A stretch of 64,000 bases of DNA, from contig CAWJRO010000016.1 in assembly GCA_963845285.1 (NCBI GenBank), positions 62,001 through 126,000 on the forward strand, read 5' to 3'. The translations under genes were made by a program, and so were the position numbers. The notes under the pieces are model-generated. The model saw only the letters and a list, made by a program, of their open reading frames with translations. It searched no databases and was not told the DNA's origin. Source of the DNA: Methanobacterium_C sp963845285 (GTDB taxonomy: Archaea; Methanobacteriota; Methanobacteria; Methanobacteriales; Methanobacteriaceae). How positions within the stretch are numbered: the first letter of the stretch is position 1; every line of letters begins with the position of its first letter. This document shows positions 1 to 11,000 of this stretch, one piece after another.

Positions 1-976
1 TTTCTTTCTCAGTTTTAGGGTACAAAAATTTACTATAATATTCAGCAAATCGCTTAAGTTTTTCCATTATCTTAATGACACCATCTTCAGTCATGGCATT
101 TTTATCTAGAAACCCTTTAAATGTTGTGTATAATCTATTAAACGTTGGTAAGTTTCCATCCATAGCTAAATAATGTCTTATGAAACTATCCATTTTCTTG
201 TCTCTGACTTGCCTTTTACTTTCAGATTCTTTATCTCCCTCTATTAATGTATGCAAGGGTAACCATATGTTTTTATAAGATTTTTGCTGATTTTTTGGAT
301 TTAATTTCATAAATAAATAATTTCGAACTAGATCTGATTGGGTTAGTGGTACTCCTGTTCCGTTAAGGGTTTCAAATATTAAATAGGGATCATCATTTTC
401 TTCCAAAGTGATATCAACAATTGAGAAATTAGATAAAATAGTATTTTTAATTAAGTCCAATCTTTCAATCTCATTTATTTCATTAAATTTTCCCTTAAAA
501 AAGCTATAAGTCTTGAAAATCCGGTTTTTTGATTCTTTGATCTCCTTTCCTTCCATAATACTAAAAAATATATTTCGATCGTTCTGAGTAGGTACTAATT
601 TATATTTATGATGTGGATGATGTTGATTCAGTAAGTAATAATCATCAATTTCAAACTTAGTTATGTGTTCTGGATTTAATTCTATTATCCTTTCCCTAAT
701 TGTAGCGAGTATAATATATATTGTGGTCAATCGTTGTTGTCCATCTACTACAGTAAACTCTGAAACAGTAGAAGCGCCCCCGTCTGTAAGCATCGTTACA
801 AAAGAACCAAAAAAGTGATGTTCCATTTTATAATAGTTAGTTTCTGTTTCTTGTATGTCCTCCCACAATCTTTCTAAATCTTTCTTCCCCCAAACGTATT
901 CTCTTTGAAATAACGGGATTATGAATTGTTTACTTCCTTCTAAAAAGACTCGAATTTGAGTATCATTTGCTTTCAT
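1..976 (-). CDS. DUF262 (GmrSD-type) protein, N-terminal part, runs off the window
   Basis: The reading frame opens at ATG 976 and stays open to base 1, so only about 325 N-terminal residues are visible. It reads FIIPLFQREYVW near residue 16, then VVDGQQRLTTIYIILA near residue 77, then FETLNGTGVPLTQSDLVRNY. These are the hallmarks of the DUF262 (ParB/Srx-like) domain of GmrS/GmrSD proteins. In characterised members this domain hydrolyses nucleotide and drives a DUF1524 HNH nuclease that attacks modified phage DNA (type IV restriction). The nuclease half would lie outside the window, so whether it exists is unknown. The gene sits next to two insertion sequences in very AT-rich DNA, which fits an accessory defence locus. 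Family assignment is firm; function in this organism is inferred. Confidence 0.85.
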   Translation of the reverse strand, partial: MKANDTQIRVFLEGSKQFIIPLFQREYVWGKKDLERLWEDIQETETNYYKMEHHFFGSFVTMLTDGGASTVSEFTVVDGQQRLTTIYIILATIRERIIELNPEHITKFEIDDYYLLNQHHPHHKYKLVPTQNDRNIFFSIMEGKEIKESKNRIFKTYSFFKGKFNEINEIERLDLIKNTILSNFSIVDITLEENDDPYLIFETLNGTGVPLTQSDLVRNYLFMKLNPKNQQKSYKNIWLPLHTLIEGDKESESKRQVRDKKMDSFIRHYLAMDGNLPTFNRLYTTFKGFLDKNAMTEDGVIKIMEKLKRFAEYYSKFLYPKTEKE

Positions 977-1268
977 GTTCTTTCCCTCTAGATTTTTGAA
1001 ATGCTTTCTCATCTTAATTGTACTTCACTATTTTCATTAAAGAATGATTCCTCATTATTATTGTATTAAATAAATTTTAATATATAAAATAAATAGGATT
1101 TTGTAGAATTGTAAAATCTTTTTTGAAAATGAGAGCAATAAGTAAAATATTTAGGCAAATTTTTTAAAAAACTAGGAAATAAAACTTTATACCTCGCTGA
1201 AATAATGATAATGATTAATTAGAATACTTAATAAATTTTTTTAAAGTGAATGGGTTACCAATTTTATT

Positions 1269-2627
1269 GGCACTGTCAAAAACTTGGGGGTTGGGTGTTA
1301 AACAGTTTTTTCTGGTTTTGAATTTCTTTTCTAATGTTTATTCGTGACATTGCACCTGTTTTAATCTTCATTAACCTCTTAACACTTTTAGGAAAGGTTT
1401 TTTGAAAGCTATTCTCTATTCTGTTTGAAGTTCGTTCAATATTTCCATCTTCCAAGAATGCAAAGAAGGTTTTAAAATAAGGCACCAAAGAATCACAGAT
1501 AATTGATTGAATAACCTCTGAATAATCACTAATTTTACTTAAAATTTCGTTAAATTTCTTTCTAGCATTTTTAAAAGATTTACTCTCAAATAAACTGAAT
1601 AATTCTAGTTTTTCTTTCCGTATTTTCTTTATTTCTTCTCTATTTAACTTATTTTCTCGGATATGTTTCTTTATGATTTTGTTAAAGTTTTTAAGTGTGT
1701 GAAAATAGCACCATTGGTGTTTAAACCCTAATTTTTCAATAATTGGTTTATATTTCTCATCTAAATCTGTAGTTATGGCAATTTTATTTTTATTCCTCGT
1801 ATTTTGCCATAAAAACTCTTGTATATTCTTAGAATTCTCTTTAGAGTATATTTCATCAGCAACAATAATATCCTGTTTACTGTCGAATAAAGTGAATCTG
1901 TAATTCCACACACCTTTAATTTTAACCCACTCCACATCAAAAATGTAATATCCTGAATAACGGTTTTTAGACTCGTTTTTATGGTTTTTATATCCCAGTA
2001 TCCAGTTTTCAATTGTTTGTTGTGAAATATTGACTCCTGTGTCTTTTTTAACTTTATAAGCAATACTTCGCACTGATCCAAAGAATAAACCCACTAATTC
2101 AATACATCTACTCTTAAAATCATGCGTGAAATTGCTATTATCCTCAACAACTTCCGAAATATCCGTATTGAATTTTTTACCACATTTTTTACATTTATAA
2201 CTTTGAATTTCTGTTTTAACAACGCCTTTATCATAAAAATAAAGTGTTCTTTCGTTAACTCCATTTTTAATCACAAATTTACTGAAACACTCCGGACAAA
2301 AAGGTTTAAACATCTCAATATGGAAAATATTCTTTTTAAACCATTTATGTAACGTTCTAGATACCTTATAATCATTTGGAAGTGATTTTAATTGGTTTTC
2401 AACATATTTTGACAAATCTTCACAAAAGTAGGAAAGTTTATAACCTTGATCAAACAAACCATTAATTGGAGCAAGTGTTTTTCTTTTTAGCATAGAAAAT
2501 ACTATGCTCCCTCTTATTATAAAAGTTTTTAGGTTTTTGTTTTAGAAAATAATGGGTTTTAACAGGAATAGAAAAAATTGTTTATCGAAACACAAATTTC
2601 AAAACCCCCCAAGTTTTTGACAGTGTC
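1269..2627 (-). mobile_element. IS6-like insertion sequence with 8-bp target duplication
   Basis: The ends are near-perfect 22-bp inverted repeats: the left starts GGCACTGTCAAAAACTTG at 1269, and the right (2606-2627) reads the same inward with one mismatch (GACACTG). The direct repeat ATTTTATT flanks both sides (1261-1268 and 2628-2635). IS6-family ends begin GGCACTGT and the family makes 8-bp duplications, so both traits fit. The element is 1359 bp, longer than the usual ~800 bp IS6, because its transposase has a long N-terminal zinc-ribbon region. A 30-bp piece of its non-coding right side (2514-2543) recurs exactly at 63971-64000. Intact TIRs, duplication and ORF suggest fairly recent insertion. 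Confidence 0.88.
1276..2493 (-). CDS. DDE transposase of the IS6-like element
   Basis: This 405-residue transposase has an N-terminal zinc ribbon (CPEC near residue 66, CKKC near residue 101), a helix-turn-helix-like stretch, then a DDE core. The first Asp lies in YYIFDVEWVKIKG, the second in TTDLDEKYKP, followed by HQWCYFHTLKNF, and the Glu in SNRIENSFQKTFPKS. The D-W-KIKG pattern resembles IS6/IS240 transposases. The stop codon (1276-1278) lies inside the left terminal repeat, so the last residues are encoded by the TIR. The gene is intact with all three catalytic residues, so it could be active. Placement among IS6, IS256 or another archaeal group should be checked, since the protein is longer than classical IS6 members. 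Confidence 0.88.
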   Translation of the reverse strand: MLKRKTLAPINGLFDQGYKLSYFCEDLSKYVENQLKSLPNDYKVSRTLHKWFKKNIFHIEMFKPFCPECFSKFVIKNGVNERTLYFYDKGVVKTEIQSYKCKKCGKKFNTDISEVVEDNSNFTHDFKSRCIELVGLFFGSVRSIAYKVKKDTGVNISQQTIENWILGYKNHKNESKNRYSGYYIFDVEWVKIKGVWNYRFTLFDSKQDIIVADEIYSKENSKNIQEFLWQNTRNKNKIAITTDLDEKYKPIIEKLGFKHQWCYFHTLKNFNKIIKKHIRENKLNREEIKKIRKEKLELFSLFESKSFKNARKKFNEILSKISDYSEVIQSIICDSLVPYFKTFFAFLEDGNIERTSNRIENSFQKTFPKSVKRLMKIKTGAMSRINIRKEIQNQKKLFNTQPPSF

Positions 2628-2836
2628 ATTTTATTTAAGTCCTCAAACTCTTTTTTTAAAAGTTGCTTTATAAATTTATATTACTCTATTTCTTTTAAAT
2701 TAATTTTAATAATAAATCAAGATAAAAAAATATGTATAAACAAATGTAAAAGTGATATCATGTTAAAACAGGCACCTACTACTAAAAGAGATAAAAATTC
2801 GTTTATAATGCATTTTTTGATATATCCGAAAAAAAT

Positions 2837-3046
2837 ATGAGTGAAACCCATTACAATCGTTTAAAATGGTATAATATCTATGATAATAGTAAAATTAATG
2901 TAAGTATTAAGACCAATAGTACTTCTGGAGCTTTTATTGATGTTACTGTAAAATATACTCCGGAATTACCGCATGAACTTGATAAATTAATAGAAAAACA
3001 TGAAAAAGAATTTCAGGAGTTTTATAAGGAGAGTATGAGTTATTAA
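2837..3046 (+). CDS. Small hypothetical protein
   Basis: A 69-residue open frame that I do not recognise. It is hydrophilic, with a probable beta-strand first half (NSKINVSIKTNSTSGAFIDV) and a charged helical end (HELDKLIEKHEKEFQEFYK). There is no clear Shine-Dalgarno; the ATG follows an A-rich run, so it may be leaderless. It lies between two insertion sequences and upstream of the small RHH gene on the same strand. Amino-acid composition looks protein-like rather than random, but there is no independent support. Confidence 0.4.
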   Translation: MSETHYNRLKWYNIYDNSKINVSIKTNSTSGAFIDVTVKYTPELPHELDKLIEKHEKEFQEFYKESMSY

Positions 3047-3141
3047 CCTTCAAAATTTCATAAAATGGTTTATAATCTTGATGATTTAATTAAGTAGATG
3101 ACAAATTAAAATGAGTAAAAGCTGATCTAATCATTATATGT

Positions 3142-3172
3142 AAACTTCGTAATATAGAAGTTTAACGAAGTT
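3142..3172. promoter_or_regulatory. Overlapping inverted repeats upstream of the RHH gene, possible operator
   Basis: AAACTTC (3142-3148) pairs with GAAGTTT (3157-3163), and the overlapping AACTTCG (3143-3149) pairs with CGAAGTT (3166-3172). A TATA-like sequence (GTATATAAAAA) lies near 3214-3224, about 35 bases before the RHH start. Ribbon-helix-helix proteins bind short inverted repeats, often their own promoter, so this is a plausible autoregulatory site. That role is inferred. Confidence 0.35.
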
Positions 3173-3257
3173 AGATATTTTAGATATTTAATTTAAATAT
3201 AAAACTCAAAAAAGTATATAAAAACCATCTAACATAGGTACTCGCAGGTGGTTAAAC

Positions 3258-3425
3258 ATGGAAAATGAACAAAAAATGAAACAAATGAACCTGAAACTAA
3301 CAGAAAAACAACTTGATCTTTTGGAACAGCTCTCAAATTCAATGGGAAATGTTAGTAAATCAGATCTAATTAGAATAGCCATAACAGAATATATTATGAA
3401 ATATAATGATTTGTTGAAAGCATAA
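3258..3425 (+). CDS. Ribbon-helix-helix (CopG/Arc-type) DNA-binding protein, 55 aa
   Basis: The ATG at 3258 follows an AGGTGG ribosome-binding site (3246-3251) at good spacing. The 55-residue product begins MENEQKMKQMNLKLTEKQLD, continues to a short NVSKSDLIRIAI segment, and ends in lysine and alanine before TAA. This is the classic RHH shape: a short beta strand (MNLKLT), then two helices with a Ser-Lys-Ser-Asp N-cap and a hydrophobic IRIAITEYI second helix. Such proteins act as small repressors, often as antitoxins; no toxin gene is visible next to it. An IS4-like element is inserted only eight bases after the stop, so a downstream partner may have been separated. Function is inferred from fold and size. 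Confidence 0.7.
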   Translation: MENEQKMKQMNLKLTEKQLDLLEQLSNSMGNVSKSDLIRIAITEYIMKYNDLLKA

Positions 3426-3433
3426 ATATGAAA

Positions 3434-4680
<1,247 letters not shown>

Positions 4681-4849
4681 ATATGAAATAGATTAAATTA
4701 TTCAATTTATCTTATTTTACCATTTTTAAATTTTTTTTTCTAATATGTTCATAATCGTCTACTTATTTTATAACATTTTAAAGAGTTTTTAGAGGAATTA
4801 TAATCTTAAATAATATTTAACCTTTTTTTTATTGCTATTTAAAAACATA

Positions 4850-5035
4850 ATCTTTATAAGGAATATAGTAATACAATTGAATTGTAAGTAAATCTTTTTA
4901 GAAGATATTTACTTGCTAATAATTAATAGGAGGAATTTAAATGTAATAAAAGTCTTTCTAAGTTTTATCGAAGATCAGTTTTTATATTTAGTTAAATACC
5001 CCCATAATTTTAACAAATTATATTGAAGGTGAATC
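4850..5035 (+). promoter_or_regulatory. Promoter and structured leader of the giant surface-protein gene
   Basis: A TATA-like CTTTATAAGG (4852-4861) would place the transcript start near 4885, giving a leader of about 150 bases. A hairpin follows: 4886-4896 pairs with 4902-4914 around a five-base loop. Next comes a strong ribosome-binding site, AGGAGG (4928-4933), seven bases before ATG TAA (4941-4946), a start codon directly followed by a stop. The real gene starts at 5036 with its own AAGGTGA (5024-5030). The hairpin plus start-stop unit may be regulatory or may be the relic of a lost gene. Confidence 0.45.
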
Positions 5036-8000
5036 ATGAATAAAACAAGAAAAGGTTTAATTTTTATGGGTTTTCTCATGTTATTGATCCTTGTCATGGG
5101 GCCTGTTTCGGCGGTTAGTTTGAATAGTAGTGATATGGCCTTGGCTTCTTCAGGTATTAAAAATTATACTGAAGCAAATGGTAATATCCCAAGTTATGTG
5201 GACGTTAATGGTAAAAATAGTACAACACCTTCTTTTTTAAAAAGTTTAACCACATATACAGTGGAACTTAATTCAGGCTCAACTGCACCAGTAGATATAG
5301 CTACAGGTGTGAATACGGCTCCTAATCCTTCTGGATCGACAACAGGTAAAATTTATAAGGACGAATATGTTGACATGGCTAGCCGTGCTAGTAATTTTAT
5401 AACTACAAATGGATATGCTCCAAATTATTCCAGAAGCAGCCTTGGAAATATACGTTATGAATCATTGGTCTATGCCTATTCAAAGATAATAAATTATTAT
5501 GCCCTGAACGGAGCCTTACCTAATTATGTAACAGTAGTTTGCTATTCCGGTACAAGTTCAACAGGTATAACCTTAGATAACATTCCACCTACTATAACCT
5601 GTGACCTTGCTCCAGGTACATATGACAATTTGAAAAATGTGACTTTAACAGCATCAGATAACATTGATATTAATCCTATAGTTTACTACAGCTCGGACAA
5701 TGGTACAACATGGAGTAACCAGGTTAAAACTGTTACATTAAATCTTAAATCAGGGTTAACCAATTTAAAGTACTATGCACAAGATGCATCAGGCAATATA
5801 GGTACAACACAAACAGCAGTTTATACAATCAATTCAAACACAACCCCACCAACAACCCTCACAAATGAAGATTTACAGGATTTAGCAGGATCTGTGCAGT
5901 CCTACGTAGAAACAGTTCACCAGCTACCCGGCAACATGACCACATCAAATACAACAGTTAACATGTCCCAATTTTTAGAACTTGCAGCTACAGCAGTTAC
6001 TAACATCAACAACAACGTAACTACATCAATCTCATTAGAGAACTATTATCCGGCGTCTAATCCCTTAGAAACCATAAAAAGCAATGGAAATCTTAATAAA
6101 ACAGATTATATAAATCTTGCAAGCAGTGTTAAAACTTTTATGGATTCTAATGGACGAGCACCAGATTACCAGACAATTAATTTGGGAAACATAAGATATG
6201 AATCATTAATATATACTTTCGCCCAGATTTTAAACTCCTACAAAGTAGCAAAGGTCTTACCAAATTTTGTTACAATCAGGCCTTGGACAACCATTGCAAA
6301 CAACAGCACCGTGTTTGTAACCATGGATCAGATAAGAAATGCAGCTGATACAGTACAATCTTACGTAGAAACCAATCATCAACTACCAGACCATGTAGTT
6401 ATCTCTGAATCTGATGTCAGTATGCCACAATTCCTGAAACTCGAAACAACATACTTAACAAATGCCAATGACAACCTTTACCAATCTATTGTTCTGCAAA
6501 ATTATGGTACAGCTTCCAACCCCTACGAAAGTATCACAGGCGGAAATCTTAACAAAACAGATTATTTGAGCGCTGCAAGTGCTTTAAACACATTTATGGA
6601 TACTAATGGATTTGCACCAAATTATAAAACAAGTATACGAGGTTATATCCGCTATGAATCCCTGGTTTACATGTACGCTGAAATAATTAACTCAGCAAGC
6701 GAAAATACATGTTTACCCAACTATATTACCCTCACGCCATGGACAACTGTTACAAACACGAACACCGTATTTTTAACCATGAACCAAATAAAAACAGCAT
6801 CATCATCTCTGAAACTCTATGTAGAATCCCATCATGCACTCCCAGCAAATGTAAACATTTCTGGAAGGCTAATAAGCACACCTCAATTCTTGAAACTTGA
6901 AATCTTATCATTAAGAAATATTTACTCAAGATTGTACCAATCCATTGTTCTTGAAAGTTATAACGCAGCTTCTAATCCTTCTGAAACAGTAACAAGCGGA
7001 AAGATCAACTATGAAAACTACATGACTGTTGCAGACAATATTGATTCTTTTATGAACTCCAATGGTCAGGCACCAAACTACGCACAAACTTCACAAGGTC
7101 AAATGCGTTTTGAATCCTTAGTTTACATGTACGCCCAGATCTTGAACTATTACAACATGAACAAAGAACTTCCAATTTATTTGACTGTTGATCCGTGGAG
7201 TGTTGTTTCAAATTCGAACACAGTAACATTCAACATAGATCAGATAATCAGTGGAGCCGAAACCGTAAAAACTTATGTGGAAACCAATCATGCACTTCCA
7301 AGCAGTATAACTGTATCAGGAACCACTTTAAGCATGCCACAGTTTCTGAGACTTGCAACCACAACGCTACACAATATAAACAAAGATTACGTAGGGCAGA
7401 TCGTCCTACAAAATTATAACTTGCCAACAGACACATCAGAAACCCTCACAGGCGGAAATTTCAACAAAACAGAATATTTAGATCTTGCAATGAAAGTTGA
7501 GTACTTCATGTACAACAATGGGCGAGCACCCAACTTCCAAAATAGTACTCTTGGAAACATACGCTACCAATCATTAATCTACATGTACAGTCAAATTTTA
7601 AGCTCTTACAAAGCAAATAATTACACACTACCCGAATTTATCACAATAAAACCATGGACAACCGTTTCAAACACAAACACAGTGTTCTTAAACACAGAAC
7701 AATTAGAAAACGCAACAAAAACTTTGAAACAATATGTAGAAACCAATCACACACTTCCAAGTAATGTAACAGTTTCAGGAGTTCAAGTAACCATGCCACA
7801 GTTTTTAGAACTTCTAAATCAAGCTGTGGTAAATATAAACGGAAAGTTAAATGCAACAATTATTCTGGGAAACTACAATACAGCTTCCAACCCATCAGAA
7901 ACAGTAACAGGAGGAAATCTTAACACTACAACTTACATCAACCTTGCAAACGATATAATCAAATCCATGAATTCCAATGGTAAAGCACCTGATTATCAGA

Positions 8001-11000
8001 CAACCAGTATTGGAAACATACGTTTTGAATCTTTGGTCTACACTTATTCCTTAATATTAGTCTACTACAATGAAAATGGAAATTTACCTGAAAATATCAC
8101 CGTAACTCCATGGTCAACCATATCCAATACAAACACAAGCTTTTTCACAGTAAAACAGTTAGAAGATGCAGCAAAAACAGTACAAAATTATGTGGAAACT
8201 AACCATCAATTACCAAACACTGTTACAATCTCTGGAACTAATGTTAACATGTCTGAGTTCCTACAGATGGCAACTGCAGCAGTTTTAAACATAGACGATT
8301 CTTTATACACATCAATTGCGCTTAAAAATTCAAGTATAGCTTCCAACCCCTCAGAAACCATCACAAAACAAGGAAACATTAACCAATCAGATTACACAAA
8401 CTTGGCAAGCAACATAATCAGTTATATGAACTCTAATGGAAAAGCACCCGATTATCAAACAACTAACATTGGAAATATTAGATATGAAACTCTTGTTTAC
8501 ATGTACAGTCAGATATTAAGTTCTTACAATGCAACAAGTACACTACCGCAGTTTGTCACTGTAAATCAATGGACTGTTGTTTCAAATTCAAGCACGGTGT
8601 TTGTAACAGCAGACGAGATAAAAAATGCATCTGAAACTCTCAAACAATATGTGGAAACCAATCATCAACTTCCAAGCAGCGTCAACATCTCAGGAAGACA
8701 AATAACAGTGCCACAGTTCCTTAAACTCTCAACTAACTCAGTTATAAACATTGAAAGCTACCTGAATACCTCAATAATTTTAGGCAATGTTGGAGCACCA
8801 AACAGTAATTCAACAGAAAATATAACAATCGGAACAATAGATAACGACGAATTCGTGGACATAGCAACCACAATAAACACATATATAAATTCCAACGGAA
8901 CGGTACCAAACAATGTTTCAAACACCAGTTTAGGAAGCAATATAGGCTATGAATCCCTTGTTTACATGTTTGCTAAGATCATGACATATTATAATGCAAC
9001 AGAACATGCCCCAGATAAGGTTTCGGTTGTGCCATGGATTGCAATGTCCAATCCAAATGGAACCTTCAACTTCAGAACCCATGAAACATACAATAGCATA
9101 CAAACAGCTTTAGATGACGCAGACACAGTAAGCGGTGACACAATATGGCTAGAAAAAAATAACTACTCAGAAAACGTAGTAATAAACAAAAAAATTACCA
9201 TAAAACCCCTATCAGGAAACGTAACAATCCAAGCTTTAAACCTTAACCTACCCATCTTCACAATAAATGAAGGTGGAAACGGCACAACAATACAGGACCT
9301 CATCATAAACGGTTCCACAAACAACATTGCCATATATATCAACAGCTCCACAGCCAACCAGATCTTGGGAAACAACATAACAAACAGCAGTAATGGCATA
9401 TACTTGTACAACTCTACAGAAACCGTAATATCCGGAAACAACATATTAAACAATCTAAACGGCGTACTCATCACTACAGGATCTGAAAATGAGGTATCCA
9501 GCAACAAAATAACCTCAAACAACTTTGCAGGAATCAAAATCCAAAATTCTACTAATAACAAAATTTACAGTAACAACTTATCCAATAACCAAGACGGAAT
9601 CCGTCTAGAAAGCTCTTCAGCAGAGATTCACTTCAACAGCATAGTGGGAAACAGCAGATACAGATTATACAGTGAAAGTAACAGTACAGTTAACGCAACC
9701 AACAACTGGTGGGGCTCTAATAATCCAAATACATCCTTAAATAATCCAACTGATATTTACAATGCTGGAGGAACCGTAAACTACAACCCATGGTTAGTAC
9801 TTTCTATAAACGGACTCACAGATCGCTCAGACCGCAACAGCACATATTACAACTACATTATAACTGCAGACGTAACCCACAACAACCAGGGAAACGACAC
9901 ATCGCCAGATGGCAGTATACCTGATGATACACCAATCAACTTTAACTCAACCTTGGGAACACTTAACAGCACAGGATCCACCAAAAAAGGTAAAGTAGAA
10001 CTCAAACTTACCAACACAACAGCAGGAACAGCAGATGTTTCAGCAACCATCAATAACCAAACAGTTGCCACAACAATCAACGTAACAAACGTTAACGTAC
10101 TGGGAGTGTACAACACCAGAACTCACGAAAGCTTCGCCACCATACAAGCAGCTATAGATAATGTTGACACCCATGACGGGGACATTTTAACATTAAACGA
10201 AGGAAAGTACACAGAAAATGTTGCTGTTAACAAGAAACTCACCATACAACCAGTTACAGGAGCGAACGTAACAGTTAATGCAAAAGACTCAGATAAAAGC
10301 GTTTTCGTAATAAACAACGAAGGAAGCGGATCAACAATACAAGGACTCAACATAATCAGCTCTGGAGACTCATACGGCATATCCTTAAGCCATTCATATA
10401 ACAACAATATCAACAACAACACCACATCTAACGGTAACAGGGGAATTTACGTATACACATCAGGAAACAACATCATAACAGAAAACATCATAAAAGAGGG
10501 TTACTATGGAATAGTTCTCTACAACTCAACTAACAACAACTTATCAGGAAACACCGTGAAATACAATGAAAATGGAATATACCTTTTTAACTCCAATTAC
10601 AACACAATAAATGGAAATACAATATCTGACAATTATTATGGAAGCTACTTTTACCATTCCAATAACAACAAAATAAGTGAAAACAAATTAAAAGGTAACT
10701 GGGTAGGTATTTACCTTTATGATACCCACAACAACAGCGTAACTGGAAACAACCTCACAGACAACGGGGCTGGAATCACCTATTATAACTCTCTCAGCAC
10801 CACAATCTCCGGAAACAATTTCACAAACAACTGGCTTACAGATACATCAATCATAGATTCTGGTAAAATGGTGATGGCCACTACCACTTACAGTTGCGGA
10901 CCTGCAGCCCTAGCAACAATCCTAAAAAGCTTGGGAATTTACACCACAGAAGCTGAAATCGCCAAATTAGCAGGAACAGACGAAACAGGGACCAGTCTCT

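Noticed and set aside
6000..9060. Tandem DNA repeats or CRISPR array in the giant gene
   Set aside because: The periodicity is at the protein level (about 190-residue double units); nucleotide copies are diverged, and no CRISPR-like spacers exist here or elsewhere in the window.
9163..10425. Antisense open frames of 80-130 codons inside the giant surface-protein gene
   Set aside because: They mirror the strongly biased Asn/Thr/Ser codons of the repeats and have no ribosome-binding site or recognisable composition.
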